A stretch of 64,000 nt of DNA, taken from NCBI RefSeq assembly GCF_002943755.1, contig NZ_MQUB01000001.1, forward strand, positions 1,848,501 to 1,912,500, given 5' to 3'. The position numbers and the translations under genes were made by a program. A model generated the notes under the pieces. It had not been told where the DNA came from and searched no databases. It worked only from the letters and a program-made list of their open reading frames with translations. Below, piece after piece: positions 47,848 through 56,318 of the stretch; positions within the stretch are counted from its first letter, which is position 1, and each line of letters starts with the position of its first letter. The stretch comes from Aureitalea marina. GTDB lineage: Bacteria; Bacteroidota; Bacteroidia; Flavobacteriales; Flavobacteriaceae.

Positions 47848-48093
47848 ATGAAAGTAAAAGTAACATGCCAGGAGGCCAATCACATTTGTGATAAGAATCA
47901 ATACCGGGAAGCATCTTTCTGGGAGAAGGTTCGTCTGAACATACACCTGATCTATTGCCGGGCTTGTCGGAAATACACGGCCCGAAATATGAAATTAACC
48001 AAGGCCATGAAGAATCCAGAGGTCAAGACTATGGAGGACGGAGCCAAACAAGATCTCAAGGCCAGGCTGGAAAAGGAAATGCTCAACCACTAA
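47848..48093 (+). CDS. Small zinc-motif protein, putative anti-sigma factor
   Basis: An 81-residue protein with no membrane segment. It contains HLIYCRAC, which fits the HxxxCxxC core of zinc-binding anti-sigma (ZAS) domains; a further His and Cys lie in CQEANHICDKNQY near the N-terminus. The C-terminal 35 residues are charged and helical. It begins 4 bases after the sigma gene. I infer a soluble one-domain anti-sigma factor. Little genes like this next to gcvP may be mislabelled glycine dehydrogenase; there is no such similarity. Its end overlaps the convergent membrane-protein gene by 11 bases. Confidence 0.7.
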   Translation: MKVKVTCQEANHICDKNQYREASFWEKVRLNIHLIYCRACRKYTARNMKLTKAMKNPEVKTMEDGAKQDLKARLEKEMLNH

Positions 48094-48898
48094 GGGATAA
48101 GGCCAGCAAATAACCGGCAATCGGAATCCCTTCTACCCAAAACGAAGCAAAAAAAGGTCGTTGTTCGCTTCGTGACAATAGCAAACTCAAGTAGGAAATC
48201 ACCACCAGGTAAATCAGAACAACCATATGCACATGGATCTGTGTTGATTTGGCAAATTCCATCCCAACGATGATCAGAGCCAGGATGAACCCAAACTTCT
48301 TGGTTCCCTCAATTCCTAGTATCTGGGGCAAAGTACCCAGGCTAGAATCATCTTCCTTCAGATCCCTGATCTCAAAAGGCAGGGTCAGGAGCACGATAAA
48401 AAGAAATCGCTGGGTAATACTGAACAATAGGTCGCCCTTTAACTCCAACCCAGCCGAATAGATCGCGGGACATATGGTAACCCCGGTCCAAACCAAGGCT
48501 ACTAACAAAATTTTTAATCCGGAACGGTTTCTGAGATTTCGGCTCTTGTTTAAAGGAAAATCGTAAAATAGAGTGACCAACCCCATTGCGCCCATTACCA
48601 ATAGCAACTCAGTATCGAGGGAGATGGACGAATAGACTATACCGATACCCGCCAGCATATTTACAAACCAGAATAACCAAACCGGGATTGGAAGCTCCGA
48701 ATGGCCCTCCTTGATGCTTCGATAATACTTAATGAAATTATAGCCGATCAACGTCCCACAAAAAATGAGCAGGTAGACTCGAAAATCCAGAGAAGTGTTG
48801 AATTCCAAGGCAGAGATGCCCAATAGAGAAATAACCGCTAAGCCCACGTGCATACTGCTTTCCACATAAAATGACAACCAGGGCCGTAATCGCATCAT
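48083..48898 (-). CDS. UbiA-like polytopic membrane protein
   Basis: A 271-residue protein with about eight membrane helices. The layout and the block LPFEIRDLKEDDSSLGTLPQ (second aspartate motif) resemble UbiA prenyltransferases. The first NDxxDxxxD motif is missing: the matching helix end reads GYNFIKYYRSIKEGHSE. It may therefore be a relative without normal prenyl-diphosphate chemistry. Start is ATG-ATG in tandem. A TAATTTTG -7 box ends 4 bases upstream. It is divergent from gcvP and overlaps the mini-anti-sigma gene at the 3' end. Confidence 0.7.
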   Translation of the reverse strand: MMRLRPWLSFYVESSMHVGLAVISLLGISALEFNTSLDFRVYLLIFCGTLIGYNFIKYYRSIKEGHSELPIPVWLFWFVNMLAGIGIVYSSISLDTELLLVMGAMGLVTLFYDFPLNKSRNLRNRSGLKILLVALVWTGVTICPAIYSAGLELKGDLLFSITQRFLFIVLLTLPFEIRDLKEDDSSLGTLPQILGIEGTKKFGFILALIIVGMEFAKSTQIHVHMVVLIYLVVISYLSLLLSRSEQRPFFASFWVEGIPIAGYLLALSLSG

Positions 48899-48902
48899 TG
48901 AA

Positions 48903-48910
48903 CAAAATTA
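48903..48910 (-). promoter_or_regulatory. TANNTTTG -7 box abutting the UbiA-like gene
   Basis: Plus-strand CAAAATTA reads TAATTTTG on the minus strand, an exact -7 box, ending 4 bases before the ATG. The transcript would be leaderless. A TTG stands only 12 bases further upstream, too near for the consensus spacing. Confidence 0.35.
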
Positions 48911-48995
48911 GCCAAATGTTAGCAAGTGCCCTTTTTAGTTAAAAAAAACAGTGTTAGGGGCTCGTTAAAACAACCTTTTTTAGCTGTTTTCGTCG

Positions 48996-49003
48996 TAATT
49001 TTG
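48996..49003 (+). promoter_or_regulatory. TANNTTTG -7 box of gcvP
   Basis: TAATTTTG is an exact match, 25 bases before the gcvP ATG. The -33 region is T-rich (CTTTTTTAG) without a clear TTG. The intergenic gap is 130 bases, too short for a tandem glycine riboswitch, and no such fold is seen. Confidence 0.4.
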
Positions 49004-49028
49004 CGAAAATTCCGAAACTGAAGAATAT

Positions 49029-51878
49029 ATGAATTTCGACTCTTTCGCTTTAAGACATATTGGACCTCGCCGCAGTGACCTGCAATCCATGTTGGAAACC
49101 ATCGGGGCTGAGAGTATGGAACAGTTGATTTATGAGACCATCCCTCCAGACATTCGTTTAAAGGAGGATATCCAACTGGATCCGGCTATGACGGAACAAG
49201 AATTCCTGGAACACGTGAATCACTTGGCGGAGAAGAACAAATTGTTCAAAACCTATATAGGTCTGGGATATCACCAAACCCACACTCCTCCGGTTATTCA
49301 GCGTAACGTATTGGAAAACCCGGGTTGGTATACAGCCTACACACCATACCAGGCAGAGATCGCCCAGGGTAGATTGGAAGCATTGCTCAACTACCAGACC
49401 ATGATCACAGACCTGACCGGTATGGAGTTAGCTAACGCTTCTCTCCTGGATGAAGCAACAGCCGCTGCAGAAGCGATGTCGCTGTTGTTCTCGGTCAGGG
49501 AACGCCACCAGAAAAAAGAGAACATCTGTAAGTTCTTTGTTTCTGAAGAGGTACTTCCTCAGACCAAATCGGTTCTTCAGACTAGAGCCATTCCAATTGG
49601 AGTGGAGCTGGTTTTCGGTAATCACGAAGAGTTTGATTTTTCAACCGAATATTTCGGCGCCCTTTTACAATACCCGGGCACGAGTGGAAGGATTTACGAC
49701 TATGGTCAGTTTATAAGCCAATGTAGAGAATCGGGAATCAAAGTAGCTGTTGCTGCGGACCTTCTCAGCCTGGTCCTGCTTGAATCTCCCGGACAAATGG
49801 GAGCTGATGTAGTTGTAGGTACCAGTCAACGATTTGGTATTCCACTTGGATACGGAGGGCCACATGCTGCCTACTTCGCAACGAAAGAGGCCTACAAGCG
49901 AAACATACCTGGTCGAATCATCGGGGTAACACGGGATGTGGATGGAGGCCGCGCTTTGCGCATGGCCCTGCAAACCCGTGAACAACACATTAAACGTGAC
50001 AAGGCCACCTCGAACATCTGTACAGCACAAGTTTTACTGGCAGTTATGGCTGGTTTTTACGGAGTCTATCACGGAAGTGAAGGGCTGAAGTTCGTAGCCC
50101 GGAAGGTTCACAATTCTGCCGCTACCCTTGCAGATGCCTTGGAACGACTTGGTCTTTATCAGATCAATGAGCATTATTTTGACACAATTGCGGTAAAAGC
50201 CGATGCCGAAAAGACCAGATTGATCGCCGAAGCTCATGAGATCAATTTCTACTACCCTGATTCGGATACTGTCTCCATCGCCGTAAATGAGACCACTACC
50301 ATCAAAGACATCAATGCCATCATTGAGGTGTTTGCTTTGGTATTGGGCAAGGAGATTAGCAGCGTCGAAGATCGCCTGGAGGGAACAGCTATTCCGGAGT
50401 CTGTTCAAAGAAATACAGATTTTATGACCAATGAGGTCTTTAATCGGTACCATAGCGAAACGGAACTGATGCGTTACATAAAGAAGCTTGAACGAAAGGA
50501 TCTTGCTCTAAACCATTCTATGATCTCCCTGGGGTCTTGCACCATGAAGCTGAATGCCGCAGCCGAGATGTTGCCACTCAGTGATGCGAGATGGGGAAGT
50601 ATTCATCCCTTCGTACCGGTAAAACAAGCCAAAGGTTACCAGCAAATGCTTCAAAAGCTTACAGATCAACTTACCGAGATCACAGGCTTTGCCGGTACTT
50701 CTCTTCAGCCCAATTCCGGGGCTCAGGGAGAATATGCTGGCTTAATGGTGATCCGTGCTTACCACGAATCCAGGGGTGATAGCCACAGGAACATTTGCTT
50801 GATTCCATCTTCTGCACACGGAACCAACCCTGCCAGTGCGGTTATGGCCGGAATGAAGGTGGTAGTTACCAAAGCAACTGAAGAAGGAAACATTGATGTG
50901 GACGACCTTCGGGCCAAAGCCATAGAACACAAGGATAACCTGGCGGCCTTGATGGTCACCTATCCATCTACCCATGGGGTATACGAATCTGCTATTCGTG
51001 AGATCACAGGTATTATTCATCAATACGGTGGTCAGGTCTACATGGATGGAGCCAATATGAATGCTCAGGTCGCTTTGACCCACCCTGGAGCTATCGGTGC
51101 CGATGTATGTCACCTTAACTTGCACAAGACATTTGCCATTCCGCATGGCGGTGGAGGACCAGGAGTTGGGCCTATCTGTGTAGCAGAGCAATTAGTTCCC
51201 TTCCTCCCGAGTAATCCGTTGATAGAAACAGGAGGAGATCAAGCTATAACAGCTATTTCTGCAGCTCCTTTTGGAAGCTCCCTGGTCTGTATGATCTCTT
51301 ATGGTTATATCTCTATGCTTGGAGTTAGCGGGCTTAAGCGATCTACAGAATATGCCATCTTGAATGCGAATTACATCAAGGAGCGTCTGAAGGATCAGTT
51401 CCCGGTCCTCTATACGGGGGAGAGAGGCAGAGCTGCTCACGAGATGATCATTGACTGTCGTCCCTTTAAGGAAAAAGGCATCGAAGTAACAGATATCGCC
51501 AAGCGATTGATGGACTATGGTTTCCATGCACCTACTGTATCCTTTCCTGTGGCCGGTACTATGATGATAGAACCGACCGAAAGTGAAAGCAAGGAAGAGT
51601 TAGATCGATTCTGCGAAGCTATGATCGCGATACGCGAAGAGATCGATGCAGTTGATGCTGGGGATACAAACAATGTTCTGAAAAACGCACCACATACCCA
51701 GGCCATGGTAACAGCTGACGTTTGGGAACTACCTTACAACAGACAGAAAGCAGCCTTCCCACTGGATTATGTTGCCGACAATAAGTTCTGGCCAAGTGTT
51801 AGACGTGTGGATGATGCCTATGGGGACAGAAACCTGATTTGCAGCTGCGAACCTATAGAAGCTTATATGGAAGCCTAA
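49029..51878 (+). CDS. gcvP: Glycine dehydrogenase (decarboxylating), P-protein
   Basis: The P-protein of the glycine cleavage system decarboxylates glycine with PLP and passes the aminomethyl group to the lipoyl H-protein. At 949 residues it is the fused form containing both the alpha and beta halves. Recognisable blocks are FALRHIGPRRSD at the start, GYHQTHTPPVIQRNVLENPG, SLGSCTMKLNAAAEMLPL, and HLNLHKTFAIPHGGGGPG with the PLP lysine Lys700. The genes for the T- and H-proteins are not nearby. Intact and full length. Confidence 0.97.
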   Translation: MNFDSFALRHIGPRRSDLQSMLETIGAESMEQLIYETIPPDIRLKEDIQLDPAMTEQEFLEHVNHLAEKNKLFKTYIGLGYHQTHTPPVIQRNVLENPGWYTAYTPYQAEIAQGRLEALLNYQTMITDLTGMELANASLLDEATAAAEAMSLLFSVRERHQKKENICKFFVSEEVLPQTKSVLQTRAIPIGVELVFGNHEEFDFSTEYFGALLQYPGTSGRIYDYGQFISQCRESGIKVAVAADLLSLVLLESPGQMGADVVVGTSQRFGIPLGYGGPHAAYFATKEAYKRNIPGRIIGVTRDVDGGRALRMALQTREQHIKRDKATSNICTAQVLLAVMAGFYGVYHGSEGLKFVARKVHNSAATLADALERLGLYQINEHYFDTIAVKADAEKTRLIAEAHEINFYYPDSDTVSIAVNETTTIKDINAIIEVFALVLGKEISSVEDRLEGTAIPESVQRNTDFMTNEVFNRYHSETELMRYIKKLERKDLALNHSMISLGSCTMKLNAAAEMLPLSDARWGSIHPFVPVKQAKGYQQMLQKLTDQLTEITGFAGTSLQPNSGAQGEYAGLMVIRAYHESRGDSHRNICLIPSSAHGTNPASAVMAGMKVVVTKATEEGNIDVDDLRAKAIEHKDNLAALMVTYPSTHGVYESAIREITGIIHQYGGQVYMDGANMNAQVALTHPGAIGADVCHLNLHKTFAIPHGGGGPGVGPICVAEQLVPFLPSNPLIETGGDQAITAISAAPFGSSLVCMISYGYISMLGVSGLKRSTEYAILNANYIKERLKDQFPVLYTGERGRAAHEMIIDCRPFKEKGIEVTDIAKRLMDYGFHAPTVSFPVAGTMMIEPTESESKEELDRFCEAMIAIREEIDAVDAGDTNNVLKNAPHTQAMVTADVWELPYNRQKAAFPLDYVADNKFWPSVRRVDDAYGDRNLICSCEPIEAYMEA

Positions 51879-51941
51879 ATTAGGCCTAAACATAACAGGG
51901 TAGTGCTGGAATTTGGGTATTTTTACGAAAATTGCTAGCTC

Positions 51942-53003
51942 ATGGGTATTATCATTTCAGGTACCGGTTCCTACCTTCCTCAGAAGGTTACTACTAACGA
52001 AGGCTTCGAAGATCATAACTTCTATCAGCAGGATGGATCTCCATTTGGATCGGAGAACACCAGAATCATTGAAAAGTTTGAAGCAATAACGGGTATCTCG
52101 GAACGGAGATATCTGGCCGATAATATGGTCACATCCGAGATCGCCTACAGGGCAGCTGATAGGGCTATTGCAGACGCAGAAATCGATGCGGAAACCCTGG
52201 ACTACATCATCGTTGCCCACAACTACGGAGATGTCAAACACGGCACCCAGCAAAGTGATACGGTTCCCAGCCTAGGTTCGCGGGTAAAGCATTTGCTACG
52301 GATCAAGAATCCGAGCTGTGTGGCCTATGATATTCTCTTTGGGTGCCCGGGCTGGGTTGAGGGTATTATACAGGCACAAGCATTTATTCGATCAGGTATG
52401 GCGAAACGCTGTCTGGTCATCGGGGCCGAATCCCTTTCCCGGGTGATCGACAAGCACGACAGAGATTCTATGATCTACAGTGATGGTGCCGGAGCTTGTA
52501 TTGTTGAAGAATCCACAAGCGGAGATAATGGAATCCTCAGTTTTGAAAGTGCCACCTTTACATATGATGAGGCTCATTTCATATACTTTGGTGAATCCAA
52601 TAACCAAGATGTCAGTGACGCACGACGCTACATTAAGATGTACGGCAGAAGGATCTATGAATTTGCCATTACTCATGTTCCGACCGCAATGAAGAGCTGC
52701 CTGGATAAAAGTGGATTACCAATTGACCAATTGCACAAGGTATTTATACACCAGGCTAACGAGAAAATGGACGAAGCCATCATTAAACGCTTTTATCAAC
52801 TCTACGGCAAGGACACACCTACTGATGTCATGCCCATGACCATCGAAAAATTGGGCAATTCCAGTGTAGCCACTGTACCCACGCTTTATGACATGGTGCG
52901 CAGAGGTGAATTGGAGGGACATTCCGTGAAGCCAGGCGATGTCATACTGTTTGCCAGTGTGGGAGCCGGAATGAACATCAATGCCATAGTCTACCGCGTC
53001 TGA
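51942..53003 (+). CDS. 3-oxoacyl-ACP synthase III family protein
   Basis: A KAS III-type condensing enzyme of 353 residues, related to FabH. The catalytic triad is visible: Cys135 in ILFGCPGWVE, His in VFIHQANEKMDE, Asn in IEKLGNSSVAT. It differs from FabH in length and by ending in GAGMNINAIVYRV. It lies 1 base before a methyltransferase gene, which overlaps a glycosyltransferase gene, so a lipid-modifying or specialised pathway is as likely as primary fatty-acid initiation. Substrate not known. Confidence 0.88.
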   Translation: MGIIISGTGSYLPQKVTTNEGFEDHNFYQQDGSPFGSENTRIIEKFEAITGISERRYLADNMVTSEIAYRAADRAIADAEIDAETLDYIIVAHNYGDVKHGTQQSDTVPSLGSRVKHLLRIKNPSCVAYDILFGCPGWVEGIIQAQAFIRSGMAKRCLVIGAESLSRVIDKHDRDSMIYSDGAGACIVEESTSGDNGILSFESATFTYDEAHFIYFGESNNQDVSDARRYIKMYGRRIYEFAITHVPTAMKSCLDKSGLPIDQLHKVFIHQANEKMDEAIIKRFYQLYGKDTPTDVMPMTIEKLGNSSVATVPTLYDMVRRGELEGHSVKPGDVILFASVGAGMNINAIVYRV

Positions 53004-53004
53004 T

Positions 53005-53529
53005 ATGTACGACAGCACCTACCCGAAAAAGAGATATCAGCATACCCTTAAGTTTCTCAAAGAACATATCAATAAGGAGGAACGCATACTCGATCTGGGG
53101 GTGAGTAATCCATTTTCGGAAATTCTGAGAGAGAAAGGTTATCAGATCACCAACACCAATGGTGAAGATCTCGACCTGGATTTCAGCGCTGTACAAAAGA
53201 ACCAGTATGAGGCCATTACGGCGCTGGAGATCTTTGAACATCTTGTTTCCCCATTCAATGTGCTATCCCGGATAGAAAAAGGTAAGTTAATCGCCTCTGT
53301 ACCTCTAAAACTTTGGTTTGCCTCCGCCTATCGATCAAAAACAGACGCACGGGATCGCCATTATCACGAATTTGAAGATTGGCAGTTTGACTGGCTCTTG
53401 GAAAAGGCGGGATGGCGTATTAAAAAGCGTGAAAAGTTCACCAATCCGGTCAGGAAGATCGGTATTCGGCCAATCCTTCGCCGCTTTACTCCACGATATT
53501 ACCTGGTCTATGCGGAAAAAGGGTTATGA
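53005..53529 (+). CDS. Class I SAM-dependent methyltransferase-like protein
   Basis: A 174-residue Rossmann-type methyltransferase. Motif I is ERILDLGVSNPFSEIL (26-41), the acidic post-II end is NTNGEDLDLDF, and the post-I strand is YEAITALEIFEHLVSPFNVL. It is short, and the region after FEHL is reduced. The C-terminal part is basic (RKIGIRPILRRFTPRYYLVY). The substrate is unknown. It starts 1 base after the KAS III gene and its stop overlaps the next start (ATGA). Confidence 0.85.
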   Translation: MYDSTYPKKRYQHTLKFLKEHINKEERILDLGVSNPFSEILREKGYQITNTNGEDLDLDFSAVQKNQYEAITALEIFEHLVSPFNVLSRIEKGKLIASVPLKLWFASAYRSKTDARDRHYHEFEDWQFDWLLEKAGWRIKKREKFTNPVRKIGIRPILRRFTPRYYLVYAEKGL

Positions 53530-54365
53530 GGTTTGCCATAATCATCCCGGCGTATAACGAAGAGTCTAATCTTCCCAAGACCTTACAATCGTTGGTTGAG
53601 CAAAGTCTGTTGCCTACCCAACTCATTGTCGTTAACGATAACTCTACAGACGATACCTTTAAGATCGCCTCTGACTTTTCCCAAACCCATCACTTTATCA
53701 AGGTTATAGACCGAATGTCCGAAGCCGTTAGCCTTCCCGGGGCCAAGGTTATTGAGACTTTTTATGCAGGACTTGAGCACATAGACCATGAGTTCGATGT
53801 AATCTGCAAGTTTGATGCAGATTTAAGCTTTCCCTCTAATTACCTGGAATCCTTGGCCAATGAGTTTAAAACTGAACCAAGTTTAGGTATGGTCGGAGGG
53901 TTTTGTGAGGTAGAAAAAGACGGCAAATGGGTCTTGGAAGACCTGACAGGAAAGGATCATATTCGAGGTGCATTAAAAGCCTATCGCAAAGCCTGTTTCG
54001 ACGATATAGGCGGCTTGAAGAAGGCCATGGGATGGGACACCATAGATGAGCAGTTGGCCCGATACTATGGCTGGAAGGTAAAAACCCTGGATCATTTAAG
54101 AGTGAAACACTGGAAGCCTACTGGCTCCACTTACAAATCTAAAAATGGTCGTTTGCAAGGAGAGGCTTTTAAACGCATGCGGTTCGGATTTACCCTCAGT
54201 TTGATCGGTCTTACCAAACTGGCACTGAAGAAAAAGAGTCTAAAATATTGGTTTGAAGGTCTTAGCGGCTATTTAAACTGCAAAGAAGAAGCATTGGTGA
54301 CCCCAGATCAAGGAACTTTCATTCGTAAATGGAGGTGGCAGAAGATTAAGAAAAAGTTATTCTGA
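53526..54365 (+). CDS. Family 2 glycosyltransferase
   Basis: A GT-A-fold glycosyltransferase of 279 residues. It has the GT2 start FAIIIPAYNEESNLPKTLQS, VVNDNSTDDTFKIA and the nucleotide-metal motif CKFDADLSFPSNYLE (Asp-x-Asp). GWDTIDEQLARYYGWKVKTL is the acceptor-side region. No membrane helices are evident, so it probably acts on the cytoplasmic face. The acceptor is unknown; linkage to KAS III and methyltransferase genes hints at a lipid or a lipid-linked glycan. Confidence 0.9.
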   Translation: MRFAIIIPAYNEESNLPKTLQSLVEQSLLPTQLIVVNDNSTDDTFKIASDFSQTHHFIKVIDRMSEAVSLPGAKVIETFYAGLEHIDHEFDVICKFDADLSFPSNYLESLANEFKTEPSLGMVGGFCEVEKDGKWVLEDLTGKDHIRGALKAYRKACFDDIGGLKKAMGWDTIDEQLARYYGWKVKTLDHLRVKHWKPTGSTYKSKNGRLQGEAFKRMRFGFTLSLIGLTKLALKKKSLKYWFEGLSGYLNCKEEALVTPDQGTFIRKWRWQKIKKKLF

Positions 54366-54422
54366 ATTCCTAAAAAGAGAGACTTAAATTAGTCCTACTT
54401 TTACATTAAAATAGACCTGATC

Positions 54423-55532
54423 ATGAAGAAATTTCTGCTCGTTTTATTCGGGATCACCCTGATTGGATGTCAGGAGCAGTCCCAGGATACCATAGATGAG
54501 ACCTCCGGGACAAATACGGATGTGAACAAGGAAAGACCAAAGAATATCATTCTATTGATAGGCGATGGTATGGGCTTAAGCCAGGTGAGCGCTGCCCAAT
54601 TCTATAAGGAAGGAACTCCGTCCTTTGAACGATTCCCGGTAGTTGGCCTGAGCAAGACCTCATCCTCTGACCAGCTGATCACGGACTCTGCCGCCGGAGC
54701 CACTGCCTTCGCGTCGGGAGTTAAGACCTATAACGGTGCTGTCGGAATGAATAGAGACTCCATCTCCGTTCCTACCATATTGGAGCAAATGTCAGAACAG
54801 GGATATCATTCTGGTGTGATCGCTACTTCTTCCATCACGCATGCCACACCTGCTGCATTCTACGCCCATGTGAAAAGAAGAGGGCAAGCAGAGGACATAG
54901 CCTCACAAATGCCGGCCTCCGGTGTAGACTTTTTTGCGGGAGGAGGATTACAATATTTCAACCACCGCAGTGACGGTGCAGACCTGATACAGGAGTTGGT
55001 CGATAGTGGCTTTGCCGTGGACACGACCAGCATAGAGACACAGCTTACAGCGGAAAAGCAAGCTTATCTTTTAGCGGCCGATGGCATGCCACGAATGTTG
55101 GACGGAAGGGGAGATTTCCTTCCCAAGGCAACGGCCAAAGCAATTGAGCAATTGAATTCTGGAGACAAAGGATTCTTCTTAATGGTAGAGGGATCCCAGA
55201 TCGATTGGGGTGGTCATGCCAATGAGACGGATTATCTGGTGTCTGAGCTATTGGATTTTGACCAGGTTATCGACCAGGTGCTGGATTTTGCAGAAAAGGA
55301 CGGACAGACCCTGGTCATTGTAACTGCCGATCACGAGACGGGTGGATTCACCTTATCAGACCTGGATGGAGATTACAACCAAGTAAACGGAACCTACAGT
55401 ACCGGGGGGCACTCTGCGACCATGGTTCCTGTTTTCGCATATGGACCGGGCAGCGAGTCGTTTGGAGGAACTTATCCTAACAATGAAATCTATTTTAAAA
55501 TGGTCCGCGCAATAGGTTTGGTTGTAGACTAA
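54423..55532 (+). CDS. Alkaline phosphatase lipoprotein
   Basis: A PhoA-superfamily phosphomonoesterase of 369 residues, exported as a lipoprotein (GITLIGCQEQ, Cys16). Active-site parts are all present: Asp in LIGDGMGLSQ, the nucleophile Ser89 in ITDSAAGATAFASG, the His pair region SSITHATPAAFYAH, EGSQIDWGGHANETDY, VTADHETGGFTL and STGGHSATMVPVFAYG. It lacks the larger insertions of E. coli PhoA (471 residues). It probably supplies phosphate from organic esters. No Pho-box-like element was recognised upstream. Confidence 0.93.
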   Translation: MKKFLLVLFGITLIGCQEQSQDTIDETSGTNTDVNKERPKNIILLIGDGMGLSQVSAAQFYKEGTPSFERFPVVGLSKTSSSDQLITDSAAGATAFASGVKTYNGAVGMNRDSISVPTILEQMSEQGYHSGVIATSSITHATPAAFYAHVKRRGQAEDIASQMPASGVDFFAGGGLQYFNHRSDGADLIQELVDSGFAVDTTSIETQLTAEKQAYLLAADGMPRMLDGRGDFLPKATAKAIEQLNSGDKGFFLMVEGSQIDWGGHANETDYLVSELLDFDQVIDQVLDFAEKDGQTLVIVTADHETGGFTLSDLDGDYNQVNGTYSTGGHSATMVPVFAYGPGSESFGGTYPNNEIYFKMVRAIGLVVD

Positions 55533-55580
55533 AGGGTAGAATTCTCCAGCTTTAATTCCGTATTTTAGCACTTTTCCAAT

Positions 55581-56318
55581 ATGAAGTACCTGGCGGATAT
55601 AGGTTCGTATTTTATGATGTGGAGGGCCATCTTCAACCGCCCGACCAAGCGTTCCGTTATGCGGGAACTGATCTTTAAGGAGATCGACGAACTGATCATT
55701 AATTCCCTGGGTATAGTAGCTTTTATTTCTTTCTTTGTTGGCGGTGTTGTGGCTATACAAACAGCGCTGAACATCGATAACCCGCTTATTCCTGTTTACC
55801 TCATCGGGTTCGCAACAAGACAGTCCATCATCCTGGAATTTGCCCCCACCTTTATCTCGATCATCATGGCCGGAAAGATGGGTTCTTTCATCACCTCCAG
55901 CATTGGCTCCATGCGGGTGACCGAGCAGATCGATGCCTTAGAAGTGATGGGGATCAATTCATTGAATTACCTGGTCTTTCCAAAGATAGTCGCCTTATTA
56001 TTCTATCCTTTTGTAATTGCGATCGCTATGTTCTTAGGGATTCTTGGCGGATGGGTCGCAGGTGTATACGGAGATTTTTCGTCCTCGGAGGCATTCATCC
56101 AGGGATTACAGGAAGACTTTAAGCCATTTCATATTTTTTATGCCTTTGTGAAAACCCTGGTTTTCGCCATGATTTTGGCCACCGTCCCCAGTTGGCAAGG
56201 TTATTTCATGAAAGGAGGAGCTTTGGAGGTCGGCAAGGCCAGTACAAACTCCTTTGTTTGGACCAGTGTATTGATCATTCTGGCTAATTATATCATTACA
56301 TCTTTATTGCTGAGCTGA
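55581..56318 (+). CDS. mlaE: MlaE-type phospholipid ABC transporter permease
   Basis: Permease of the Mla system that moves phospholipids between the membranes to keep outer-membrane asymmetry. The 245-residue product has five to six membrane helices and the MlaE blocks GVVAIQTALNIDNPLIPVYL and GSFITSSIGSMRVTEQIDAL with EVMGINSLNYLVFPKIVALL. Its stop overlaps the mlaF start by 1 base (TGATG). The substrate-binding MlaD is not in the window. Confidence 0.92.
   Translation: MKYLADIGSYFMMWRAIFNRPTKRSVMRELIFKEIDELIINSLGIVAFISFFVGGVVAIQTALNIDNPLIPVYLIGFATRQSIILEFAPTFISIIMAGKMGSFITSSIGSMRVTEQIDALEVMGINSLNYLVFPKIVALLFYPFVIAIAMFLGILGGWVAGVYGDFSSSEAFIQGLQEDFKPFHIFYAFVKTLVFAMILATVPSWQGYFMKGGALEVGKASTNSFVWTSVLIILANYIITSLLLS

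Noticed and set aside
48899-49028. Possible glycine riboswitch upstream of gcvP
   Set aside because: The gap is only 130 bases and shared with a divergent gene. No paired aptamer-like helices or terminator were found, only a -7 box.
51871-51890. Palindromic GCCTAAATTAGGCCTAA at the end of gcvP as a terminator
   Set aside because: The stem would leave almost no loop and no T run follows. It is more likely chance around the stop codon.
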